From NCBI GenBank assembly GCA_035341015.1, contig DAOQUL010000014.1, positions 6,761 through 70,760 on the forward strand: DNA of 64,000 nt, given 5' to 3'. This document shows, in pieces, positions 32,358-40,015 of the stretch. The notes beneath the pieces were generated by a model that was not told where the DNA came from, made no database searches, and was given only the letters and a program-made list of their open reading frames with translations. Origin of the DNA: JAKQIM01 sp029557965. GTDB lineage: Bacteria; Chloroflexota; Anaerolineae; Anaerolineales; UBA4823. Numbering within the stretch: the first letter of the stretch is position 1; each line of letters starts with the position of its first letter. Made by a program: the position numbers and the translations under genes.

Positions 32358-34928
32358 ATGGGCGCTTTCTTCGAACAGCTTTTAATCTTGCTCACCACCC
32401 CGCCCGGTAACCTGGTGTATCATGCCGTGCTGGCTTTTTCAATTTTTGGGGCCTTGCAGGCTTCCATCAATCACTGGCGCAGCAGCAGCTTTCCCCAGGG
32501 CCGCCGCATGGTGGTGGGGCTGGCTTTGCTGTTGTTGGGCCAGTTTGCCTTGTTTGCGGCTGCCGGCCTGGCCTGGCAAGACCTGGCCAATGCGGCGCGC
32601 TTTATCCCACCGCTTGACCGGGCGCTGGCCCTTCTGAGCATCATCATCCTGGCCTGGCTGTGGGCTTTCCCTGAAAGCGGCCGGGTGGCAGATGCAGCCG
32701 CGCTGTTGTTGGGTTTGTTGGTGGCAACCCTGGCCCTGTTCGGTGTACTGTGGTGGTTCAACCAGGATGCCGGCTTGTTTTACAACCAATCTTCAATCGA
32801 TATGGTGGGCGAGAGCCTGGCTCTGTTCTTGCTGTTCATTGGAATTGTTGCGCTGCTCATCCGCCGGCCCAATGGCTGGGGGTTTGGGCTGGCGATGCTT
32901 GTGGGGTTATTTGCCGGGCACCTGGTGCATTGGTTGGCGCCTATTGAGAGCAGCGATTTTGCAGCCCCGGTACGCCTGGCCGAGTTGGCGGTCTATCCTT
33001 TATTGTTCGGCCTCGCACAGCGCTTCGCAATCCCCGAAGCGGCTGTTCAATCTACTCCCAAAGCCCAAGAACCCGAACGCCGTTACAGCTCTGACCCCAA
33101 GGTGATGCAGGCTTTCTTGGCCCTGGCCACAGAGACCTCGCCGCACAAGTTCTATCAAGAAGTCACCCGTACCATCGCCCAACTCATGCTGGCTGATTTG
33201 TGTTTGCTGATCCTGCCGCCCGACGAAGGTGGTCACCTGACTGTTCCGGTGGGGTATAACCTGATCATGGATCGCTCGGTGAGCGGTTTCAGCTTGAACA
33301 GCCGCCAGGTGCCCGTGTTAAGCAGCGCACTGCGCCGCAACCGCGGTTTGCGGCTGCCCGCCAGCAGCACCTCTCCTGACCTGCTGAGCCTGGCGCGCCC
33401 CCTGGATTTGACGCGCACAGGGCATTTGTTGGCGGCGACCATCGCGCCGAAGGGCCAATCTCCGATCATGGGCGTGGTGTTGATGTCACCTTATTCGGGC
33501 CGCGGTTGGACGGCCGAAGACCAGGCCTACCTGACCAGCCTGGTTGAGTCGTTGGCATCGATCTTGCAACGTATGCAGCAGTTCACCCAACAGCAGGCTG
33601 ACCTGGAAGAGACGCGGGCCGAGCTAGAAAGCGCTCGGGCTGCGGCTGAACGCTCTGGCAAGGATCTGCAAAACCTACGCGCCCTGCAAGATGCCTCGCA
33701 GAAGGCTCGCGGGGAGGCACAAGATATTAATGCTTTGGTAGAGGATATGCAGCTTCAGCTTCAACAAGAACATGCGCGTGCCGAAAGCCTGGCGGCTCTG
33801 GTGGCAGATCAAGAGGGTCTCCACGAGAACATGGCCCGGCTTGATGCGCGCAACCGGGCATTAGAAGCCCAATTGCAAAATGCTGTTGTACAGAGCTCCT
33901 CTGCTTTTGCGGTTAAAGGATCCCCGTCTAGCGAAGAATTCAAAAACCTGGAAGAGCAGTTACGCCTGGCTTTGGAAGATGTGTCCATTTTGCGCGTGGC
34001 GTTGCAAGAAGCGGATGAGCGTTTGCTGCGCGCCCAGTCAGGCCAGCCTGCCTCTGAAAGCGGGCCTGCCCTCTCTAATCTGCAAATTGAAGGAACGCAG
34101 GAAGATGCGGCAGTGCTGAGGGCTAACTTGCAGATGGTTACCGAGCGCCTGCGCCAGGCTGAAGCGCTGGCCCACCAGGGCGTCTCAGTTCAGCAAGGCG
34201 GGTCTGTTTTGACCATCGCCCAAGAGCTGCGCCAGCCGGTTTCTTCCATTGTCGGTTACACCGACCTGTTGTTGAGTGAGTCGGTTGGCATCTTGGGGGC
34301 TACCCAGCGCAAGTTCATTGAGCGGGTCAAGGCTTCTACTGAGCGCATGGCCGGCTTGTTGGATGAGATGATCCAGGCGGCAACCCTGGAAAGCGATGGA
34401 CGGCGTCTCAACCCGGTGGCAGTTGACCTGAATGCGGCGATCGACGAGGCGGTCAGGAGCATGTTGGCCTCGCTGAGTGAGAAGAATATTACCTTGCGCG
34501 TGGATATGCCCGATGAACTTCCGCCTATCCGCGCCGATAAAGATGCCTTGCAGCAAGTGATGGCTAACCTGCTGCTCAATGCCAGCGGCGCTACGCCGCC
34601 CAAGGGCGAAGTTCTGCTGCGGGCGCGCCTGGAGACTAAGGAGAATGAGCCGGGCTACATGCTGGTGCAGGTTTCAGATGCGGGGGGCGGCATTGCCCCC
34701 GAAGCACTGCCGCGGGTCTTCTCGCGCCTGTACCGCGCCAACAACCCGTCCATTGCCGGCCTGGGTGATAATGGGGCTGGTCTTTCAATGGTCAAAACAT
34801 TGGTCGAGGCGCACGGCGGGCGCATTTGGGTGGACAGCGTCGTTGGGCGCGGTTCTACCTTCAGTGTGCTGCTGCCCATGGCTGAAGAGGCCCTGGATGC
34901 GCTGCGGGATGGGGCATCTGCCAGATGA
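32358..34928 (+). CDS. Membrane histidine-kinase-like protein lacking the phospho-acceptor His
   Basis: An 856-residue protein. Seven or eight membrane helices occupy residues 10-230, then a GAF-like domain (about 265-415: LALATETSPHKFYQEVTRTIAQLMLADLCLLI), a long coiled coil (415-600), a HisKA-like helix pair and a HATPase domain. The H-box reads IAQELRQPVSSIVGYTDLL: the acceptor His is Gln at about residue 622. The ATP domain is intact (NLLLNAS, DAGGGI, FSRLYR, GDNGAGLSMVKTLVEAHGG). It may bind ATP and signal without autophosphorylation, or pass a conformational signal. The stop overlaps the LysM gene (ATGA). Start at 32358 for spacing from AAGGGA; 32349 is an alternative. Confidence 0.85.
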   Translation: MGAFFEQLLILLTTPPGNLVYHAVLAFSIFGALQASINHWRSSSFPQGRRMVVGLALLLLGQFALFAAAGLAWQDLANAARFIPPLDRALALLSIIILAWLWAFPESGRVADAAALLLGLLVATLALFGVLWWFNQDAGLFYNQSSIDMVGESLALFLLFIGIVALLIRRPNGWGFGLAMLVGLFAGHLVHWLAPIESSDFAAPVRLAELAVYPLLFGLAQRFAIPEAAVQSTPKAQEPERRYSSDPKVMQAFLALATETSPHKFYQEVTRTIAQLMLADLCLLILPPDEGGHLTVPVGYNLIMDRSVSGFSLNSRQVPVLSSALRRNRGLRLPASSTSPDLLSLARPLDLTRTGHLLAATIAPKGQSPIMGVVLMSPYSGRGWTAEDQAYLTSLVESLASILQRMQQFTQQQADLEETRAELESARAAAERSGKDLQNLRALQDASQKARGEAQDINALVEDMQLQLQQEHARAESLAALVADQEGLHENMARLDARNRALEAQLQNAVVQSSSAFAVKGSPSSEEFKNLEEQLRLALEDVSILRVALQEADERLLRAQSGQPASESGPALSNLQIEGTQEDAAVLRANLQMVTERLRQAEALAHQGVSVQQGGSVLTIAQELRQPVSSIVGYTDLLLSESVGILGATQRKFIERVKASTERMAGLLDEMIQAATLESDGRRLNPVAVDLNAAIDEAVRSMLASLSEKNITLRVDMPDELPPIRADKDALQQVMANLLLNASGATPPKGEVLLRARLETKENEPGYMLVQVSDAGGGIAPEALPRVFSRLYRANNPSIAGLGDNGAGLSMVKTLVEAHGGRIWVDSVVGRGSTFSVLLPMAEEALDALRDGASAR

Positions 34929-35932
34929 ATGCCTCGCGGCAAGTGGCCTTTGGCATCCTGGCGGCGTTGGTTTCAACAGCGCTGTTATTCGGCAGCCTAT
35001 CGCTGGGCATGGTTGAAGGGCAACTGCGCCTGGCGGCTGCGCCCAGCCAGGTCAGCCCCACCACCACACCCCAGCCGCTTACACCCGGCCCCTCGGCTTC
35101 TGACACCGCCGGGCCGCCTCCGGTGGCTTCTGCTACGCTGCCGCTGGTGATGCCGCCAACCGGAGAGGTGACCCTGGTTGTTGCGCCTGAAGTGACGGTG
35201 ATGCCGCCCAATGTTTGTCCTGTGCCGCCGGGTTGGTATGCGGTCACCGTTCAACCTGGCGATACCTTGGCCAGCCTGGCCCAAGATTACAACACCACTG
35301 AGAATGTGCTGGCAGAGGCCAACTGTTTGGTGATCACCGACCTGATCTCTGGGTCAATCTTGTATGTGCCCGCGGCGCCAGAGCCCACCACCATCCCCTG
35401 CGGCCCACCCTGGGGTTGGGTGTTCTATACCGTCCAATACGGAGATACGTTGTATAAGATTGCTGTGCTGTACGGTGTGAGGGTGAGCGAATTGCAGTTT
35501 GCCAACTGCTTGGGCAATTCGACGCTGATCCGCGTGGGGCAGAAGTTGTACGTGCCCAATATCCCGATCATCATCCCCACCATTCCTCCCACCTGGACGG
35601 CCAGCCCGTCTCAAACGCCGCTGCCGCCCAGCGTCACCCCCAGCCCAACCTGGCCTGTCTATACCCTCACGCCCACCCTGCCGCCGCCATCCAGCCCCAC
35701 CTTTACCCCTTCGCTCACTGCCACGCAGACGCCCACAGATACCTCTCAGCCTACCGGCACCCCTACCCAAACGGCAACCCCTGAGCCGTCTGTGACCCCC
35801 ACCGCTACCCAGGTTCCGCCCAGCGATACGGTGGTGCCACCCACAAACACGCCAACGGATGTGCCCAGCGAAACCATGGCGCCTCCGAATTCGACCCCAT
35901 TGGCGCCAGTCGATACGCCCATACCCGGCTGA
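34925..35932 (+). CDS. Secreted LysM protein with Pro/Thr-rich tail
   Basis: A 335-residue exported protein: N-terminal anchor or signal (VAFGILAALVSTALLFGSLSLG), Pro/Thr linker, two LysM domains (YAVTVQPGDTLASLAQDYNTT near residue 105 and FYTVQYGDTLYKIAVLYGVRV near 165), each ending in a VGQKLYVP-like strand, then about 110 residues of TPTxTPT-type low complexity. LysM binds peptidoglycan or other N-acetylglucosamine polymers. Each LysM has a conserved Cys (ANCL) that could form a disulfide. It is coupled to the kinase-like gene and 35 bp from the LCP gene. Confidence 0.88.
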   Translation: MNASRQVAFGILAALVSTALLFGSLSLGMVEGQLRLAAAPSQVSPTTTPQPLTPGPSASDTAGPPPVASATLPLVMPPTGEVTLVVAPEVTVMPPNVCPVPPGWYAVTVQPGDTLASLAQDYNTTENVLAEANCLVITDLISGSILYVPAAPEPTTIPCGPPWGWVFYTVQYGDTLYKIAVLYGVRVSELQFANCLGNSTLIRVGQKLYVPNIPIIIPTIPPTWTASPSQTPLPPSVTPSPTWPVYTLTPTLPPPSSPTFTPSLTATQTPTDTSQPTGTPTQTATPEPSVTPTATQVPPSDTVVPPTNTPTDVPSETMAPPNSTPLAPVDTPIPG

Positions 35933-35967
35933 TCGCCTGATATCCGTCTGCCACCCTCCGAGCCAGT

Positions 35968-37125
35968 ATGACACCCAACCTTCGCTCCAATAACCGTTCC
36001 CTGCTTGCGCCCACGCGCTGGTCAGGCTTGCTGCAGGCAGGCTTGATGGTGGGGCTGGTTTTGGTGCTGGCCTGGTTGGTGATGATTTCTGGGCCATCAG
36101 AAAGTTCGGCCGCGCCTGTGTCTCAAGCTCGCCCTTTGCTGTTGGTGGCCCCGCCCGGCTCAACTGCCACCCCAACCCCCTTCCAGCCACTGCCGCCTAC
36201 CCCCACCTACCAGCCCACCGATTTCGTTTACCCAACGCCTACCCCGCTGCCATTTACCCCTCAGGCGGCGCCGGTTACGGGTGGCCAGAGTAAAACCTGG
36301 GCCGATTACCCCGGCCCCATCATCTGGCCAGATGTTCAGGTGCCCCCGCCGGTTGGCATTTTGCCGCAGCCTGAGGGCCAGGTCAACATCTTGCTGCTTG
36401 GTTCTGACCAGCGCCCGTATGACAGCGGCTTCCGCACCGATACCATCATCCTGTTGACGATCGATCCGGCTGCTGGCACCGCCAACATGACCTCTTTCCC
36501 GCGCGACCTCTACGTTTACATCCCCGGTTGGACGGTACAGCGCATCAACACGGCTTTTGGGTATGGCGGCTTTGAGGCCCTGGCGCAGACTTTTGAATAT
36601 AATTTTGGCGTCCGCCCCGATCATTATGCCGTCGTCAACCTGTGGTCTTTTGAAGATATGATTGACAGCCTGGGCGGGCTGAGAGTGGATGTGGGGCGCG
36701 ATCTGTGTGACCATCGTGACAACTGGGGCATGTTCTGCGTCTCTCAAAGCACGATGTGGATGAACGGAAAAACGGTTTTGTGGTACGTGCGCTCGCGTTA
36801 CTCTACCAGCGATTTTGACCGTGGGCGCCGCCAACAAGAGGTGGTAGTGGCAGGGCTGCGCCAACTGATCAGCATTGACGGGATCCGCCGCGCTCCAGAG
36901 CTGTACGAAATCTACCGCCAGAATGTCTTGACAGACATGACCCTGGATGATATCACCCCCTTCTTTCCCTTGGCCATTCATTTGAATGAGAGCTCACAAA
37001 TCTATCACTACTACATCGGCCCTGAGCAGGTGACAGGCTGGACGAATTACAGCGGGGCACAGGTGCTTCTCCCCATCCAAGAATCTGTAATGACCGTGAT
37101 GCACCAGGCCCTTAACAGCCCTTGA
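35968..37125 (+). CDS. LytR-CpsA-Psr (LCP) family cell wall polymer ligase
   Basis: A 385-residue membrane-anchored enzyme: basic N-terminus, one transmembrane helix (GLMVGLVLVLAWLVMI), a Pro/Thr linker to about 105, and the LCP catalytic domain: VNILLLGSDQRP, GFRTDTIILLTIDPAAG, TSFPRDLYVYIPG, RINTAFGYGG, YVRSRYSTSDFDRGRRQQEV. The Arg/Asp residues that bind the polyprenyl pyrophosphate and Mg are present. LCP proteins transfer anionic glycopolymers to peptidoglycan or protein. It works in an envelope cluster with LysM, glycosidase-like and deacetylase-like neighbours. Confidence 0.9.
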   Translation: MTPNLRSNNRSLLAPTRWSGLLQAGLMVGLVLVLAWLVMISGPSESSAAPVSQARPLLLVAPPGSTATPTPFQPLPPTPTYQPTDFVYPTPTPLPFTPQAAPVTGGQSKTWADYPGPIIWPDVQVPPPVGILPQPEGQVNILLLGSDQRPYDSGFRTDTIILLTIDPAAGTANMTSFPRDLYVYIPGWTVQRINTAFGYGGFEALAQTFEYNFGVRPDHYAVVNLWSFEDMIDSLGGLRVDVGRDLCDHRDNWGMFCVSQSTMWMNGKTVLWYVRSRYSTSDFDRGRRQQEVVVAGLRQLISIDGIRRAPELYEIYRQNVLTDMTLDDITPFFPLAIHLNESSQIYHYYIGPEQVTGWTNYSGAQVLLPIQESVMTVMHQALNSP

Positions 37126-37147
37126 AAAAGAAATAAGGAATGATGCC

Positions 37148-38251
37148 ATGACCCTCGAAGGAAAAGGTCTTTTCACCTGGAAGATCCCCAATTGTGAGCA
37201 AGGTGATCCGGCTGCTATGGCCGCCACGGCCAAGAGCGCCGGCCTGACCCATGTGCTGTTAAAGGTGGCTGATGGCACGACTGTTTACAACGGCACCTGG
37301 GGCATTAAGCAAGACCTGGTGACACCGGCGGTCAACAGCCTGCGCGCCGAGGGGATAGAGATTTGGGGCTGGCATTATGTGTATGGCAACAACCCGGTGG
37401 GCGAGGCCAATTTAGCTATCCAGCGCATCCGGCAGTATAACCTGGACGGGTATGTGATCGACGCGGAGAAGGAGTACAAGCAGGATGGCCGCAAGGCGGC
37501 CGCCAAGGCCTTTATGAATCGCCTGCGGGGGGCCTTCCCCAGCCTGGATATCGCCCTCAGCTCTTACCGCTTCCCCTCGCTGCACCCACAATTGCCCTGG
37601 GCCGAGTTTTTGGATGGCTGCAATATCAACATGCCGCAGGTCTATTGGATGAAGGCGCACAATGCGGGTGAGCAGTTGATCAAGTGCGTGCGCGAATTCC
37701 AGAACAAGACCCCTTCTCGCCAGGTCATCCCTACTGGGGCGGCCTTCCACGAGGCGGGCTGGAAGCCCACTTCGGCTGAAGTGTTGGAATTCATGAATAC
37801 GGCCAAGGCCCTCAACCTGCCGGCAGTTAACTTCTGGGAATGGTCAGATGCTCGCTCGGGGGTGATGCCGGGCGTTTGGGAGACGATTCGAGATTATCCC
37901 TGGGCCGGGCAGGCTGCGCCAAAGGATATCTGCGAAAAGTACGTCTCCTTGCTTAATACCCATGACGCGAATAAAATTGTCGAATTGTATAACCCCACCG
38001 GCGTGCATATCAATGCGGTGCGCACCACCCAGGGCCTGGATAATATCCGCTCCTGGTACAACATCCTCTTCCGAGATGTGCTGCCAAACGCCAATTTTAC
38101 CCTGACTGGCTATGCGGGCACCGGCAATGCCCGCCATCTGACGTGGACCGCTACCAGCCCCAAAGGTGCGGTGCAGAACGGCAACGATACCTTTGGCCTG
38201 ATCAACGAGAAGATCAACTATCATTACACTTTCTTCACGGTTACGAAGTAG
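37148..38251 (+). CDS. Glycoside-hydrolase-like barrel fused to a SnoaL/NTF2-like domain
   Basis: A 367-residue protein without a signal peptide. Residues 1-255 look like a TIM-barrel lysozyme/GH25-type fold: GKGLFTWKIPNCEQGD, GLTHVLLKVADGT, EIWGWHYVYGNNP, DGYVIDAEKEYK (Asp/Glu at the strand end where the catalytic pair is expected), and AVNFWEWSD. Residues about 260-367 (DICEKYVSLLNTHDANKIVELY ... NYHYTFFTVTK) match a SnoaL/NTF2-like alpha+beta fold. The combination is unusual and the lack of export signal puzzling beside secreted neighbours. AAGGA precedes the ATG. Hydrolytic activity is not proven by motif alone. Confidence 0.68.
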   Translation: MTLEGKGLFTWKIPNCEQGDPAAMAATAKSAGLTHVLLKVADGTTVYNGTWGIKQDLVTPAVNSLRAEGIEIWGWHYVYGNNPVGEANLAIQRIRQYNLDGYVIDAEKEYKQDGRKAAAKAFMNRLRGAFPSLDIALSSYRFPSLHPQLPWAEFLDGCNINMPQVYWMKAHNAGEQLIKCVREFQNKTPSRQVIPTGAAFHEAGWKPTSAEVLEFMNTAKALNLPAVNFWEWSDARSGVMPGVWETIRDYPWAGQAAPKDICEKYVSLLNTHDANKIVELYNPTGVHINAVRTTQGLDNIRSWYNILFRDVLPNANFTLTGYAGTGNARHLTWTATSPKGAVQNGNDTFGLINEKINYHYTFFTVTK

Positions 38252-38264
38252 CCGGCTGCTCCCC

Positions 38265-39374
38265 TTGTTTCTCTTCCTGGTGTTGTTTGGCTGCACAGAG
38301 CAGACCTTGCCTGCTGTGCCAACGCTGACCGCGCCGCCGCTGCCTTCGGCTACCTTAAGCCCGCTGCCCCCTAGCAGCACACCCACTGCCAGCCCCAGCC
38401 CTACCGCCACCCTGCGGCCCAGCCAGACGGCCACGCCGACCATCACCCCCACGCCGGCGCCCACCTTCACGCCTGTGCCGTTGGAACTTTTTGCCTCGCC
38501 CGTGCTCAGGCCGGGGGTCGTGGCATCGGCCTATATTGCCGATACCTGCCAGTACCTGCGCCTGCGCTGGGCAGAGGGCAGCAGTTCGCCGGGCACGGTG
38601 GTGGTGCCGGTGATGTTCCACAGCATTGTCCAGCCGGGCACCAAGATCAACGATCCTAAAGATATTGGCGTGGAAGACTTCCAGGCGTTTGTTCGCTACG
38701 CCCAGTACCTGGGCTTTGAGACGATTACCACGGCCCAATTGATCGACTTTTTGTATAACAATGCCCCGATTCCGCTGCACTCGATGATCCTGATCGTAGA
38801 CGACCGCCGCCCAGGTTTGTTGGAAGAACACTTCATGCCTGTGCTGGAGGCAAACGACTGGACCGTCACCCCGGCTTACATCGCCGACCCAAGCAGCTTC
38901 AATTGGGCCTGGGAATGGATGGACCGCCTGTATGCCCGTGGGCGGCTGGACGTGCAGTCGCACGGGTATACCGGGCAGTTGTATGTGCTGCCCGAGACCA
39001 GCGAAGAGGATATCCAGAACGAGATCTGGAATTCGACCACGGTGTTGGAGGAGCGTTTCGGCCAGCGCCCGCTGGCTTTCATCTGGCCGGGGGGAAACTT
39101 CTCGCCGCTCTCGGTGCAGGTGGCGCGGGAGGGCGGCTACCAGCTTGGCTTTACGGCGTATTCGCGCGGGCCGGTGCTCTTCAACTGGGTGCCACAGGGG
39201 CCTGAAGAGCAGTTGATTGGAGATCCGTTGATGCTCTTGCCGCGGGCCTGGTCTAACTCGGTCAACGTGAACCTGGATGAGGCGGTGAAGGTCAGCGAGC
39301 AGGCGGCCGCGTTTGCTGAGGCAAACCGCCAGCTTGAAGCGGACTGGTACGCGCAATACTGCTCGGGAGAATGA
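38265..39374 (+). CDS. Polysaccharide deacetylase-like (CE4/NodB) lipoprotein
   Basis: A 369-residue predicted lipoprotein: LVLFGC lipobox, Thr/Pro linker (about 30-75), then a NodB-like barrel: VVPVMFHSIV, SMILIVDDRRPG (the TFDDG motif is changed), RLDVQSHGYTGQL (one His of the SHxxxH pair), and PLAFIWPGGNFSPLSVQ. With the second metal His unclear it may be inactive or have altered metal binding. The start is unusual: the only in-frame initiator is TTG at 38265, which gives a short signal with no basic residues. Upstream codons read RLRSSRLL, as if a rarer start (CTG or ATT) were used. The stop overlaps the kinase gene. Confidence 0.72.
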   Translation: MFLFLVLFGCTEQTLPAVPTLTAPPLPSATLSPLPPSSTPTASPSPTATLRPSQTATPTITPTPAPTFTPVPLELFASPVLRPGVVASAYIADTCQYLRLRWAEGSSSPGTVVVPVMFHSIVQPGTKINDPKDIGVEDFQAFVRYAQYLGFETITTAQLIDFLYNNAPIPLHSMILIVDDRRPGLLEEHFMPVLEANDWTVTPAYIADPSSFNWAWEWMDRLYARGRLDVQSHGYTGQLYVLPETSEEDIQNEIWNSTTVLEERFGQRPLAFIWPGGNFSPLSVQVAREGGYQLGFTAYSRGPVLFNWVPQGPEEQLIGDPLMLLPRAWSNSVNVNLDEAVKVSEQAAAFAEANRQLEADWYAQYCSGE

Positions 39375-39970
39375 TGGGCCGCCTGGTGTCTATTGTGGGG
39401 AACGCGGGGGTGGGCAAGACCACCCTGGCGCGCCTGATGAGCCAGCGCTTTGGCCTGGCCCTGGGGATTGAGCAGCATGTTGAGCGCCCCTTCCAGGCCC
39501 GTTTTGCTGCTGACCGGCGCTATGCCCTGGCTAACCAGTTGGATTACCTGCTGCTGCGGGCCGAGCAGGAACGCCATCTGCGCAGCCAACCGCAGGGGGG
39601 TGTGCAAGACGGGGGGCTGGACCTGGACTTCCATATTTTTACGCAGCTCTTTTACCGCAAGGGTTATCTTGAACAGGATGAGTACTTGCTCTGTGAACGC
39701 CTGTACCGCCAGATGCGCCTGGCTTTGCCGACCCCCGAGCTGGTGGTATGGCTGCAAGCGCCTTTAGATGTCATCGCCGCTCGCTTCCGGCGCCGCGGCC
39801 GCCCGCTGGAGATCGCAGCGCTGGATGACCTGGCTGCGTTGGATGCCTTGCTGGCGGAGTGGCTGTTGCCGCTGCCCTCGCCGCCTGTGCTGCGCCTGGA
39901 TGCGGCCCAGGATGACCCGGGCTTTGCGGCTGGCCTGGCCCAGTTAGAAATGATCCTTAATCAACGATGA
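39371..39970 (+). CDS. Deoxynucleoside kinase family protein
   Basis: A 199-residue P-loop kinase of the dGK/dCK type: SIVGNAGVGKTTLARLM (Walker A), a helical region with NQLDYLLLRAEQE, GGLDLDFHIFTQLFYRKGYL (the family lid approach), then LVVWLQAPLDVIAARFRRRGRP, which includes the LID arginines. It phosphorylates deoxynucleosides in salvage. It overlaps the deacetylase-like gene as ATGA. The stop codon lies inside the terminator stem that follows. Confidence 0.85.
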   Translation: MMGRLVSIVGNAGVGKTTLARLMSQRFGLALGIEQHVERPFQARFAADRRYALANQLDYLLLRAEQERHLRSQPQGGVQDGGLDLDFHIFTQLFYRKGYLEQDEYLLCERLYRQMRLALPTPELVVWLQAPLDVIAARFRRRGRPLEIAALDDLAALDALLAEWLLPLPSPPVLRLDAAQDDPGFAAGLAQLEMILNQR

Positions 39971-39997
39971 CCCCAAAATATCGGGGTCATCGTTGAT
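39960..39997. terminator. Bidirectional terminator between dNK and gyrA
   Basis: Perfect 15-bp inverted repeat (39960-39974 and 39983-39997), 8-base AT loop; the stop codon of the kinase gene is within the left arm. It lies between convergent genes. Confidence 0.75.
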
Positions 39998-40015
39998 AAA
40001 TCGGCGTACGCTGAA

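Noticed and set aside
36160..36981. Minus-strand frame across the LCP gene
   Set aside because: Antisense of well-conserved catalytic motifs; no independent evidence.
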